From Helicobacter_D ganmani (lineage in GTDB: Bacteria; Campylobacterota; Campylobacteria; Campylobacterales; Helicobacteraceae), in assembly GCF_965138225.1 (NCBI RefSeq), contig NZ_CBCSAX010000013.1: 59,260 bases of DNA. The stretch is one strand, 5' to 3'. The number at the start of each line of letters is the position of its first letter. Position 1 is the first letter of the stretch. Positions 51,879-59,260 of this stretch are shown here, in pieces. The notes under the pieces were generated by a model, which made no database searches, was not told the origin of the DNA, and saw nothing but the letters and a program-made list of their open reading frames with translations. A program made the position numbers and the translations under genes.

Positions 51879-52532
51879 ATGGATTTAAGCGCATTAAAAG
51901 CAGAGATTAAAGACGGATTAAAGACTTTAGAAAATTTGGATAATATTGTTACGATTTTTGGCGGAGCGCGTGTGAGTTGCGAGAGTAAAGCTTATCAATC
52001 CATTATGAAGCTAGCGCAAAAACTTGGTGCAAAGGGTTATTCTATTATGACAGGGGGCGGTCCTGGGATTATGGAAGCAGCGAATCGCGGGCTGATACAA
52101 TACAAAAAAACTCAAAGTTTGATGTCCCCTAGCGCAAGATTGAAAAATCATTCGGTTGTATCTATTGGTTTGAATATCCAACTTCCCCACGAACAACAAA
52201 TGAATCCTTATGTAGAAGTGCCACTGAAATTTCAAAATTTTTTCAGCCGAAAAATCGTTTTTAATTATAATTCTACCGCATTCATTGTAGCAGTCGGAGG
52301 GTTCGGCACTTTAGATGAATTAAGCGAGGTTTTGGTGTTAATTGCGACAGGTAAGCACAAAAGAATCCCGATTATTTTGTATGGTAAAGATTATTGGAAA
52401 GGATTTATGCAATGGCTTCAATGCACGATGTTAAAAGAGGGCGTTATTTCAAAAAAGGAATTAGAACTAATCCAAATTGCAAACAAACCCAAAAAGGTTT
52501 TAAAGATTTTAAAAAAATATCAAAAACAATGA
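51879..52532 (+). CDS. LOG-family protein (nucleoside 5'-monophosphate phosphoribohydrolase)
   Basis: A 217-aa Rossmann-like protein with the LOG signatures TIFGGARVSCESKAYQ, MTGGGPGIMEAANRG and VAVGGFGTLDELSEVL (GGxGTxxE). Members cleave the glycosidic bond of (cytokinin) nucleotide monophosphates; the bacterial physiological substrate is uncertain. It is preceded by tRNA-Arg and followed by a convergent small membrane-protein ORF. Confidence 0.87.
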   Translation: MDLSALKAEIKDGLKTLENLDNIVTIFGGARVSCESKAYQSIMKLAQKLGAKGYSIMTGGGPGIMEAANRGLIQYKKTQSLMSPSARLKNHSVVSIGLNIQLPHEQQMNPYVEVPLKFQNFFSRKIVFNYNSTAFIVAVGGFGTLDELSEVLVLIATGKHKRIPIILYGKDYWKGFMQWLQCTMLKEGVISKKELELIQIANKPKKVLKILKKYQKQ

Positions 52533-52541
52533 TGAATCCTG

Positions 52542-52631
52542 TTAAAACACAGGATTGCCTATACCATACATCATAAAAAGCACCATAAAAGCTGCGAAAA
52601 TCCCAAGTAGCAAAGGAACAAACTTTGACAT
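52542..52631 (-). CDS. 29-aa single-helix membrane protein
   Basis: An ATG with a clear AAGGAAAAAT ribosome site opens MSKFVPLLLGIFAAFMVLFM and ends after YGIGNPVF. It would be a single transmembrane helix with a Gly/Phe-rich face. It fills the gap between the LOG gene and rarA, on the opposite strand. Its stop lies in an 8-bp inverted repeat AATCCTGT (52535-52542) / ACAGGATT (52549-52556) that could terminate either strand. No family is recognised. Confidence 0.55.
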   Translation of the reverse strand: MSKFVPLLLGIFAAFMVLFMMYGIGNPVF

Positions 52632-52653
52632 ATTTTTCCTTAAAAGAGTGAAA

Positions 52654-53817
52654 ATGAAAAATTTAGCATACAATAAAAGACCTAAAAGTTTCCAAGATTT
52701 TGTAGGACAATCGCATCTTTTTGGAGGAAATGCTCCTTTAATGCGCCTTATTTTGAGCGGTAAGATGCCACATAGCTTTTTCTTTGGACCTCCCGGAAGC
52801 GGCAAAACGAGTGCCGCGATTCTCATTGCTAGAGCAATAGACTCTCCTTTTTATTCTCTAAATGCGACAAGCTTCAAGTCAGAGGAATTGCGTGCAATTT
52901 TGAAAAATTATCAAAATACATTACAAAAACCATTGATTTTTATTGATGAAGTGCATCGTTTAAACAAAACCCAACAAGAAATGCTTTTGCCCATTATGGA
53001 AAATTATCAAGCGTTAATTTTGGGAGCTTCTACAGAAAATCCCTATTCTGCACTCACTCAAGCGATTCGTTCGCGTTCAATGGTATTTGAATTTTATCCC
53101 CTAGAGAAAAAGGATTTAGAAGAGATTTTAAAACCTTATGCACTAAGCACAGAAATTCGAGATTTTTTAATTCAAACAAGTGGCGGCGACGCAAGGGCAA
53201 TGCTGAATCTGCTAGATTGTGCCTTAAGCACGGATTTGCCCTTAAATGTGGAGCTATTAGAAACTTTCCGCAAAACAAATTTAAGCGGAACGAGTGAGCT
53301 AGATACGCATTATAATCTGATTTCCGCAATGATTAAAAGCATTCGTGGAAGCGATGAGAATGCAGCGATTTATTATCTTGCGCGTTTGATTGCTGGGGGT
53401 GAGAATCCGGAGTTTATTGCGCGTCGTCTTGTGATTTTAGCGAGTGAGGACATCGGAAATGCGAATCCAAATGCGTTAAATTTAGCTAACTCTACCTTGC
53501 AAAGTGTTGCAAAGATTGGTTATCCAGAGGCAAGGATTCTTTTAGCGCAATGCGTGATTTATCTTAGCAGTTCGCCCAAATCCAATAGTGCCTATTGTGC
53601 CATTGATAAGGCATTGCAATATGTAGAGCAGAATCCCAACGAGCCGATTCCGCAAAATATTGTGCAATTTAACAAAAACTATCTTTATCCTCACGATTTT
53701 GGTGGTTTTGTAGAACAAAAATATCTTCATAAGGATTTGAAGTTTGTAGAGTGGTTACCTAAGGGGTTTGAAAAGACTTTAAAGGAATGGCTAGATAAAA
53801 TTAAGGGCAGAGAATGA
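52654..53817 (+). CDS. rarA: Replication-associated recombination protein RarA (MgsA)
   Basis: A 387-aa AAA+ ATPase. It begins KRPKSFQDFVGQSHLFGG, with Walker A FFGPPGSGKTSAAIL (45-52), Walker B IFIDEVHRLNKTQQ and sensor segment LGASTENPYSALTQAIRSR. The C-terminal domain (AGGENPEFIARRLVILASED) is typical of RarA/WRNIP1. It acts at stalled replication forks. ATG 52654 is chosen over the longer frame from 52555, which would run through the small-protein gap. It overlaps magIII by 4 bp. Confidence 0.92.
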   Translation: MKNLAYNKRPKSFQDFVGQSHLFGGNAPLMRLILSGKMPHSFFFGPPGSGKTSAAILIARAIDSPFYSLNATSFKSEELRAILKNYQNTLQKPLIFIDEVHRLNKTQQEMLLPIMENYQALILGASTENPYSALTQAIRSRSMVFEFYPLEKKDLEEILKPYALSTEIRDFLIQTSGGDARAMLNLLDCALSTDLPLNVELLETFRKTNLSGTSELDTHYNLISAMIKSIRGSDENAAIYYLARLIAGGENPEFIARRLVILASEDIGNANPNALNLANSTLQSVAKIGYPEARILLAQCVIYLSSSPKSNSAYCAIDKALQYVEQNPNEPIPQNIVQFNKNYLYPHDFGGFVEQKYLHKDLKFVEWLPKGFEKTLKEWLDKIKGRE

Positions 53818-54497
53818 GAATCGCAGATAGTTATGAATTGCTAGAGTATCTAAAGTCGCAGAATCTTTTGCCAGTGATTCCACAAGACTTTGTAGAGATT
53901 TCTTTAGCGGATTTGGAATCCTTAAAAGATTTATGGTGGTGGCCTAATGCGCTAAGTTTTGAAGTAATTGTCGGGGCGATTTTGGTACAAAATACGCGTT
54001 GGGAGCAAGTTTCTAGTGCGTTAGAAAAATTAAAAAACAAAGAAGTATTGAATCTAAACTCTTTGAGTGAGATGTCCTTGCCAACCTTACAGAATCTCAT
54101 TCAAAATGTCGGATTATACCGCCAAAAAGCAGCAAGAATCCAGCAACTTTGTCAGAATATTTTAAAAGATTTTGGAGACTATGCAAGTTTTTGTGCGCAA
54201 GTTTCAAGGCAGTGGCTTTTGAGTCAAAAGGGCATTGGAGCCGAGAGTTGCGATGCGATTTTGTGCTATGGATTAGGAAAAGAAGTAATGGTTGCAGACA
54301 AATACACTTATAAGCTACTCCAAAGCTATGGTTATACTTTGGAGTCTTATGAGGATTTACAAGTTTGGTTAAGCAGTGGAGTGTATGAAAATTATGACAA
54401 GGTTTGCACGCTTTATGGCTTTAAGATTCCGCTTAATCTGCTCTTTGCAAGATTCCATGGTAAAATTGTAGAATATTGTAAAATTCATAAAATCTAA
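53814..54497 (+). CDS. magIII: 3-methyladenine DNA glycosylase MagIII
   Basis: A 227-aa member of the endonuclease III superfamily. It has WWWPNALSFEVIVGAILVQN (41-60), the helix-hairpin-helix SQKGIGAESCDAILCY and catalytic Asp162 in VMVADKYTYKLL. These are hallmarks of H. pylori MagIII (HP0602), which removes 3-methyladenine. No Fe-S cysteine cluster is present, as in MagIII. It is probably cotranscribed with rarA. Confidence 0.88.
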   Translation: MRIADSYELLEYLKSQNLLPVIPQDFVEISLADLESLKDLWWWPNALSFEVIVGAILVQNTRWEQVSSALEKLKNKEVLNLNSLSEMSLPTLQNLIQNVGLYRQKAARIQQLCQNILKDFGDYASFCAQVSRQWLLSQKGIGAESCDAILCYGLGKEVMVADKYTYKLLQSYGYTLESYEDLQVWLSSGVYENYDKVCTLYGFKIPLNLLFARFHGKIVEYCKIHKI

Positions 54498-54507
54498 AGG
54501 AAAAAAT

Positions 54508-55887
54508 ATGCAAAAATATAAGAATTTTGAACCCATAAAGGTATTTTTGGAAATTTGTGCGATTCCGCATTCAAGCTTCCAAACGCAAACATTAAAAGAA
54601 TGGATTATTGAAAAAGCGCAGAAGTTTGGCGCAAAAGTACAATGCGATACAGCGGGCAATGTGCTATGCACAAAAGGCTTACCGAAGTTGTGCTTGCAAG
54701 GACATTATGATATGGTGTATGTTGGACAATCTGCACAATTTTTGGTAAAACCCAAGTTTATAGAGCGTGAGGGCAAAGCATTTTTGTGTGCGGAGGATTC
54801 TAGTTTGGGGGCAGATAATGGCGTGGCTTTGGCTTGTATGTTGCTTGCATTAAGGGATTGCCAAAATATAGAATGTCTCTTTACAATAGATGAGGAGGTA
54901 GGAATGATAGGAGCAAAGGAGATTGCACTGCCTCTTTTGGCTCCGTATATGCTAAATTGTGATAGTGAGGAGATAGACGAGGTAGTATGCTCATGTGCGG
55001 GTGGTTATGATTTGGAATGCAAAATGTCTTTTCCAAGCCTTGAAATCACACAAGATTGTGAGGTTTTGGAGATTTGCACGCAAGGTTTTATTGGGGGACA
55101 TAGTGGAATTGAAATCCACAAAGGAATTCCTAATGCGATTTTGGAATTAGCCAAAGTGGCACAATCTCTTATAGAATGTGGTGCGCTAGCAATAGAGTTT
55201 TGTGGGGGAGAAAAGAGAAATTCTATTCCTGTGAATGCGACTTTATCCGTTGCGATTCCACAGGAGAGAAAGGCGCAATGCAAAGAAATCCTAGAAAGAA
55301 TCACACAAGGAAGTTTAGAGGATTGTGTACAATTTAAAGTTACGAAAAAACCACTAGAAAAACAAAGAAAGACTTTTGATATTCGTAAGCTTTTGGAAGC
55401 TATTTTGGGCTTACAAAATGGCGTCATAGTTACCCAAAATACCGAGCCGATTCTCTCAAGCAATCTTGGCATTTTGCAACAAGACTTTCAGGGTGAAAAA
55501 GTGCAGATAGAATTTGTAGTAATGGGGAGAGGGAATCAAGAATCTTTAATGCAGGACAATATTACCAAAGAGAAAATGAGATTAGAAGCATTGGGTTTTG
55601 AAATTGCATTATTGGATTATTATGCGCCTTGGGAGAGAGAGGAAAGCGAATTGTTGCAAAATGTCTTGCAAATTGCTCAAAAGCACAATTCTAACGCGCA
55701 ACTAAAAAGTATTCACGCAGGGCTTGAATGTGGAATCTTAAAACAAAAATATCCCTCCATTTGTTTTGCTTCTATTGGTCCAAATATTTCTCATCCGCAT
55801 TCTGTGCGTGAAGAGCTTGACTTGGAAAGTTTTGTATGCTTTGATAAAATTTTGCAAGATGTGCTTAAAAGATTTGACGCATTTTAA
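54508..55887 (+). CDS. pepD: Cytosolic M20 dipeptidase (PepD-like)
   Basis: A 459-aa M20C metallopeptidase. Zinc ligands lie in CLQGHYDMVYVG (His, Asp), SLGADNGVALA, TIDEEVGMIGAKE (catalytic Glu pair), NCDSEEIDEV and ISHPHSVREELDLES. Such aminoacyl-histidine or non-specific dipeptidases release amino acids from short peptides, useful for a peptide-consuming bacterium. It lies 10 bp after magIII. Confidence 0.88.
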   Translation: MQKYKNFEPIKVFLEICAIPHSSFQTQTLKEWIIEKAQKFGAKVQCDTAGNVLCTKGLPKLCLQGHYDMVYVGQSAQFLVKPKFIEREGKAFLCAEDSSLGADNGVALACMLLALRDCQNIECLFTIDEEVGMIGAKEIALPLLAPYMLNCDSEEIDEVVCSCAGGYDLECKMSFPSLEITQDCEVLEICTQGFIGGHSGIEIHKGIPNAILELAKVAQSLIECGALAIEFCGGEKRNSIPVNATLSVAIPQERKAQCKEILERITQGSLEDCVQFKVTKKPLEKQRKTFDIRKLLEAILGLQNGVIVTQNTEPILSSNLGILQQDFQGEKVQIEFVVMGRGNQESLMQDNITKEKMRLEALGFEIALLDYYAPWEREESELLQNVLQIAQKHNSNAQLKSIHAGLECGILKQKYPSICFASIGPNISHPHSVREELDLESFVCFDKILQDVLKRFDAF

Positions 55888-55943
55888 CAAAAACCTAGAG
55901 AGATTCTGCTAAAATTGCTCAAAATTTAGTTTTAGGAATCATA

Positions 55944-56816
55944 ATGGCAAAACACAAATGGAATTTAAAATTTCTTGTTTATTTTGTGGGTTTTGGTTTT
56001 TTGCTAGCCCATTCTAGCTTATTTGCTGCCCCTTCTCTCGTGAATGGAATCGCATTTTTCGTCAATGATTATCCTGTTACTTTAATGGAAGTTTATAAAA
56101 TACAGCAACGCGACAAAGTTTCGCAACAGATTGCGATAGACTTGCTTATTAATGACCGCTTGCATAAAGAGGAAATAGATAAAAGAAAAATTATTGTCAA
56201 TGAGATAGAGATTCAAGATGAGATTGCACGAATCGCAAAGCAAAAAAAGGCAACATTGGAGCAAGTGAGAAATTATATTCAAGGGAATGGCGGAAATTGG
56301 GAGCATTACAAAGAGGAAATTAAACGCAATTTGCAAAAAAGAAAGCTTTATCAATCTATTACGCAAGAGGGTTTGAGAATGGCAGATGAAAAAGAGCTTG
56401 AAAATTATTATAATACGCACAAGCAAGAATTTTCTATCCCTCAAAGCATAGATGTCGTCAAATACTTCAGCAAAGAGGCAAAATCACTTGAAAAAGTTGT
56501 CCAAAGTAATGGTAAAGTCGTTTTGCCCAATGTGCAAAAGACAAATGAAGTATTGCAAACAATGGAGTTACATCCGCAAATCGTCAGTGCTTTTACACAA
56601 GGGGCAATCGGCAGATTCACTCCGATTTTTCCTGTTTCTGATGAATTTGTTGTGTTTTTGATTAAGGCAAAAAATAATCCTGCGCTTTTGCCTTATGATA
56701 ATGTGCGCAATGTAGTTTTGCAAAAAATAATGGAACAAAAAGAGGATTATTTGATTTATGAATATTTTGAAAAGTTGCGTTCTAACGCAAAGGTAAATAT
56801 TGTACGTTTAAATTAA
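55944..56816 (+). CDS. Periplasmic SurA-like chaperone
   Basis: A 290-aa exported protein. A signal peptide (ending LAHSSLFAAPSLVNG) is followed by a SurA N-terminal domain (IAFFVNDYPVTLMEVYKIQQ, then AIDLLINDRLHKEEI). A degenerate parvulin-type domain follows, with ENYYNTHKQEFSIP and AIGRFTPIFPVSDEFVVFL. It probably escorts outer-membrane proteins. PPIase activity is uncertain. The META lipoprotein follows 9 bp later. Confidence 0.8.
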   Translation: MAKHKWNLKFLVYFVGFGFLLAHSSLFAAPSLVNGIAFFVNDYPVTLMEVYKIQQRDKVSQQIAIDLLINDRLHKEEIDKRKIIVNEIEIQDEIARIAKQKKATLEQVRNYIQGNGGNWEHYKEEIKRNLQKRKLYQSITQEGLRMADEKELENYYNTHKQEFSIPQSIDVVKYFSKEAKSLEKVVQSNGKVVLPNVQKTNEVLQTMELHPQIVSAFTQGAIGRFTPIFPVSDEFVVFLIKAKNNPALLPYDNVRNVVLQKIMEQKEDYLIYEYFEKLRSNAKVNIVRLN

Positions 56817-56825
56817 GGAGTAAGT

Positions 56826-57359
56826 ATGCGTAAAATGCAAGAAATTTTGAAATGGGGTTTGTTTGGTATGGCGATGAGTGCGGCGGCTTTTGCCTTTGTA
56901 AGTTGTAGTTCTAGTGTTGTTACTCCCAATGACCTAAAGTTTGCTCCCTGCTATCATCAAGGAACAAAGACGGCTAAGAATTGTGAGGAAGTGGATTTTG
57001 TAACGCTTTTGGAATCCAAAAAAGAATGGAAAATCCATTCATATCATTTCAAAGGCAAAACCATTATTTTAGAAAAAAATGTAGAGAATCTCCCGATTTT
57101 GCAGTTCTCCAAAAATCAAATCTATGGCACTTTTGGATGTAATCAATTTTTTGGAAGTTATTTGATTCAAGAGCAATCTTTCCACCTAGACAATGTCGGA
57201 ATGACGCGTAAAATGTGCGAACCCAATACGATGACACACGAAGACATTTTGGTGCAAAACTTTCTTAATGCTTCTACAAAGATTCTTGTAGTAGAAGAAA
57301 GCAAGGGAATGAGTAAAATTTTCTTTATAGGAAAAGATTTTTATTTGGTATTGAACTAA
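56826..57359 (+). CDS. META/HslJ-domain lipoprotein
   Basis: A 177-aa lipoprotein (lipobox FVSC after a hydrophobic signal). Its C-terminal META domain contains YGTFGCNQFFGSYLI and VGMTRKMCEPNTMTHED, the classic HslJ pattern of paired cysteines. META proteins are envelope-associated and linked to novobiocin or heat-shock phenotypes in E. coli; the precise role is unknown. It is in an operon with the SurA-like gene. Confidence 0.82.
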   Translation: MRKMQEILKWGLFGMAMSAAAFAFVSCSSSVVTPNDLKFAPCYHQGTKTAKNCEEVDFVTLLESKKEWKIHSYHFKGKTIILEKNVENLPILQFSKNQIYGTFGCNQFFGSYLIQEQSFHLDNVGMTRKMCEPNTMTHEDILVQNFLNASTKILVVEESKGMSKIFFIGKDFYLVLN

Positions 57360-57430
57360 ACATATAAGTTTAAAGATATTTTTACCAAAATTACAATAGG
57401 CTTTTGAGATTTAACGAATAAAGGAAAAAT

Positions 57431-58234
57431 ATGTGGGTTACAAAATCCTATAACGATAAATTTCAACAAGAATATAAAATAGAACGCAAATTGCACGAAG
57501 TCAAAGGTGAAAGGCATACATTGGAGCTTTTTACCTCCAAAGCATTTGGTGAGATTGCCTTGCTAGAAGAAGGAATGTTGCTTCAAAAAATGCTTTGTGT
57601 GCAAAGTGAGTTTTTGGCACATCTCTTGGCTTGTTCGCACAGAGCACCCAAGCGTGTATTGATTGCGGGAAGTTTCAACTTAGAAATTGCTTTTGAATTT
57701 TTGCGTCATCAAGATTTATGCGTAGATTTTTTGCAATTTGATTTAAAGGTTTTAGAATCGCTTGTTAGCTTTTTTCCGCATTATAAAGCAGTGATGGAAT
57801 CCCCGCGCTTTACTTTGATTCCACAGCAAAGTAAAGAATTTTTAAGGCAAAATACACAAGAAAATCGGGTAAGTTATGATATTGTCCTGCTTTTGGATTC
57901 TGCACAGCAAGCGCAGGATTATCAGCCTTTGCTAGAAGAAAAAGGAATTTTAATGATAAAATCACCACAGATTCTTTTAGAAACCTTAGAAGTCAAGCGT
58001 TTATTGGAATCTTTGGGAGATTTTAGGGTGAAAATGCCTTGTTTCGCGCCTTTGTCTCTTTTACAAGATTGTTATATTTTTGCCTCTAAAATCTATCACC
58101 CCACAGCGGATATTCAGTTGCAACGCGCAGATATGTTAGAGGGATTGCAATATTATCACGCAAATTTACATTTGAGTGCATTTGTGTTACCAAAATCCGT
58201 TAAAAACATGCTTTTTGGAGTAGCGAAAAATTGA
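57431..58234 (+). CDS. speE: Spermidine synthase (Helicobacter-type)
   Basis: A 267-aa aminopropyltransferase-fold protein. It closely resembles H. pylori SpeE in length and in blocks such as KSYNDKFQQEYKIERKL, FGEIALLEEGMLLQKML and SFFPHYKAVMESPRFTLI. The usual GGGDGG loop is replaced by LIAGSFNLEIAFEFL, as in the divergent Helicobacter enzymes. It transfers aminopropyl from decarboxylated SAM to putrescine and so complements aguB. It overlaps coaE by 4 bp, as in H. pylori HP0832-HP0831. Confidence 0.85.
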   Translation: MWVTKSYNDKFQQEYKIERKLHEVKGERHTLELFTSKAFGEIALLEEGMLLQKMLCVQSEFLAHLLACSHRAPKRVLIAGSFNLEIAFEFLRHQDLCVDFLQFDLKVLESLVSFFPHYKAVMESPRFTLIPQQSKEFLRQNTQENRVSYDIVLLLDSAQQAQDYQPLLEEKGILMIKSPQILLETLEVKRLLESLGDFRVKMPCFAPLSLLQDCYIFASKIYHPTADIQLQRADMLEGLQYYHANLHLSAFVLPKSVKNMLFGVAKN

Positions 58235-58842
58235 AGCTTAGATATGCTATTGCATTAAGCGGTGGAATCGCAAGTGGAAAAAGCACAGTGGCTTCGCTGC
58301 TAAAGCTTTATGGGTATCATATTATTTGTGCAGATGAGATTGCACATACGATATTGGATTCTAGCGCAAAAGAAGTGATTGCGCTTTTTGGTGATGAAAT
58401 CTTAAGTGCAGATTGTAGTGATTGCGCATTGAGGATTGATAGGCAAAAATTAGGAAAGATTGTGTTTGCAGACAAAGTTGCTAGGGGCAAGTTGGAATCC
58501 ATTTTGCACCCAAAAATCCGAAAAGAGATTCTACAACAAGCGCAAAAGCAAGAAAGTAAAAAGGTTTTATATTTTATTGATATTCCTTTATTTTTTGAGA
58601 CAAAACATTATCCAATTCAGCAATCTCTGCTGATTTACACAACAAAGGATTTACAGATTGAACGTCTTAAGAAACGCAATCACCTAAGTGAGCAAGATGC
58701 GCTTTGTCGTATAGAATCGCAAATGCCATTAGAAGATAAATGCGCAATGGCTAGTTATGTGATTGACAATTCAGGAAGCTTAGAGGAATTGCAAAGTGCG
58801 GTGGAAACTTATTTGCACTCTCTACAAAAGCTTAAAATTTAA
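58231..58842 (+). CDS. coaE: Dephospho-CoA kinase
   Basis: A 203-aa P-loop kinase (IALSGGIASGKSTVASLL at 8-25) with ADEIAHTILD and the lid region VIDNSGSLEEL. It catalyses the last step of CoA synthesis, complementing panD and coaD in this window. It starts at TTG overlapping the speE stop by 4 bp; no ATG fits the family N-terminus. Confidence 0.92.
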   Translation: MKLRYAIALSGGIASGKSTVASLLKLYGYHIICADEIAHTILDSSAKEVIALFGDEILSADCSDCALRIDRQKLGKIVFADKVARGKLESILHPKIRKEILQQAQKQESKKVLYFIDIPLFFETKHYPIQQSLLIYTTKDLQIERLKKRNHLSEQDALCRIESQMPLEDKCAMASYVIDNSGSLEELQSAVETYLHSLQKLKI

Positions 58843-58858
58843 TTTAAGCTTTGTTTGC

Positions 58859-58864
58859 TATAAT
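58859..58864 (+). promoter_or_regulatory. Probable -10 box for the tRNA pair
   Basis: TATAAT within TTTGCTATAATTACGCC lies 22 nt upstream of the mature tRNA-Ala start. It is probably the promoter of both tRNA genes. Confidence 0.55.
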
Positions 58865-58886
58865 TACGCCTTTTAGTAAAAGTGTA

Positions 58887-58962
58887 GGGGTGTTAGCTCA
58901 GCTGGGAGAGCGCAACGCTGGCAGCGTTGAGGTCAGGAGTTCGAACCTCCTACACTCCACCA
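58887..58962 (+). tRNA. tRNA-Ala (anticodon GGC)
   Basis: A 76-nt cloverleaf. Acceptor GGGGTGT pairs with ACACTCC, followed by ACCA. The anticodon loop CTGGCAG between CAACG and CGTTG gives GGC. CCA is encoded. The next tRNA begins after 5 nt. Confidence 0.95.
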
Positions 58963-58967
58963 TATAT

Positions 58968-59044
58968 GCGTCCGTAGCTCAGCTGGATAGAGCAACAGGT
59001 TGCGGTCCTGTAGGTCGGGGATTCGAATTCCTCCGGGCGTACCA
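58968..59044 (+). tRNA. tRNA-Arg (anticodon GCG)
   Basis: A 77-nt cloverleaf. Acceptor GCGTCCG pairs with CGGGCGT, followed by ACCA. The anticodon loop TTGCGGT between ACAGG and CCTGT gives GCG, reading CGC and CGT. Most bacteria instead use ACG edited to ICG. Confidence 0.92.
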
Positions 59045-59200
59045 TTCTCCCTCTTCCTTAAATTCTCATAAATTTTGATGGATTAATATAACTTTATGGA
59101 ATCTTAATTTTATTCTCTATAAAATAAATCATTGTTTAGCTTGTTAGTCTAGTGTGGATTAGAAACTTATTCTATCATTTGAGCGTATTTAAGGAATGAA

Positions 59201-59260
59201 ATGTTTTTACAATTCAAACAAACCACAATAAATCTTATTTTACTTAAAGGCTATTCCTGC
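59201..59260 (+). CDS. Start of a gene cut by the right edge
   Basis: ATG 59201 follows AAGGAATGAA and opens a frame (MFLQFKQTTINLILL...) that runs to the window end. Twenty codons are too few to name it. The 156 bp before it, after tRNA-Arg, are AT-rich and show no other feature. Confidence 0.4.
   Translation, partial: MFLQFKQTTINLILLKGYSC

Noticed and set aside
52542..52826. 94-codon minus-strand ORF over the rarA 5' end
   Set aside because: Only the last 29 codons have a ribosome site and lie outside rarA; the rest is a shadow of rarA.
58851..59078. 75-codon plus-strand ORF
   Set aside because: It runs through tRNA-Ala and tRNA-Arg; the tRNA cloverleafs explain the sequence.
1..59260. 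CRISPR array, prophage or insertion sequence
   Set aside because: No regularly spaced repeats, integrase, transposase or phage structural genes were seen.

Overview
The window is a densely packed, AT-rich chromosomal segment from a Campylobacterota bacterium, almost certainly a Helicobacter and probably an enterohepatic (non-gastric) species. The case rests on gene neighbourhoods known from H. pylori: ndk-(YceD-like)-rpmF-plsX-fabH, pyrH-rpoZ-spoT-tyrS-nitronate monooxygenase-amiA, flgI-flgJ-like-flgS, speE-coaE and argH-ubiE-hemJ. Other support comes from a MagIII-type 3-methyladenine glycosylase, a Helicobacter-type divergent SpeE, futalosine-pathway menaquinone genes (mqnA, mqnF) and a DUF2972 surface-glycan type gene. 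The DUF2972 gene, thiG and a PepD-like dipeptidase point away from H. pylori itself. Locus comparisons are from memory; no search was run.

Layout. 1-1.76 kb: 3' part of a DUF2972 gene cut by the left edge. 1.9-9.4 kb: a co-directional, often 1-bp-overlapping run (degenerate dihydroorotase paralogue, mscS, mqnF, algC, pyrC, coaD, tmk, comF). 9.5-14.3 kb: an HDOD gene (minus), then mqnA and the ndk-rpmF-plsX-fabH lipid/ribosome cluster. 14.4-20.8 kb: a long minus-strand chain (apt; panD, ybaB, PDZ protein, ispA, surE, tcdA, a 49-aa acidic protein, aguB, methyltransferase). 20.9-27.3 kb: a secreted nuclease-like protein, a TRIC channel, argH-ubiE-hemJ on minus, then an amino-acid ABC importer lacking a local binding protein. 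27.3-33.4 kb: a split hypothetical membrane gene, a tiny lipoprotein, the flgI-flgJ-flgS flagellar operon behind a sigma-54 promoter, pgk and corA. 33.4-36.5 kb: an accessory stretch with a thioredoxin-like lipoprotein, recO, a double-glycine-leader protein and a gene with a broken N-terminus. 36.5-48.8 kb: mntP, thiG and nnrD, then the pyrH-to-amiA housekeeping operon and a solitary trpB. 48.9-50.6 kb: a small accessory island (membrane-anchored Mrr-like nuclease, lipoprotein, XRE regulator). 50.8-59.2 kb: znuA, tRNA-Arg(TCG), LOG protein, rarA, magIII, pepD, SurA-like chaperone, META lipoprotein, speE, coaE, tRNA-Ala(GGC), tRNA-Arg(GCG), and the start of one more gene at the right edge.

How the genes work together. 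Most of the window is housekeeping: pyrimidine synthesis (pyrC, pyrH, tmk), CoA supply (panD, coaD, coaE), fatty-acid initiation and phospholipid acylation (plsX, fabH), menaquinone and isoprenoids (mqnA, mqnF, ubiE, ispA), polyamines (aguB, speE) and the stringent response (spoT, rpoZ). I found no CRISPR array, prophage, insertion sequence or complete restriction-modification system. The most unusual features are small-scale: an adenine homopolymer that puts apt out of frame with its best start, three copies of an intergenic palindromic element with ATTGC...GCAAT ends, a double-glycine-type leader in a frame without a canonical start, two genes that look split by frameshift, several credible unlisted small proteins, and two enzyme-family members that have lost their active-site residues.
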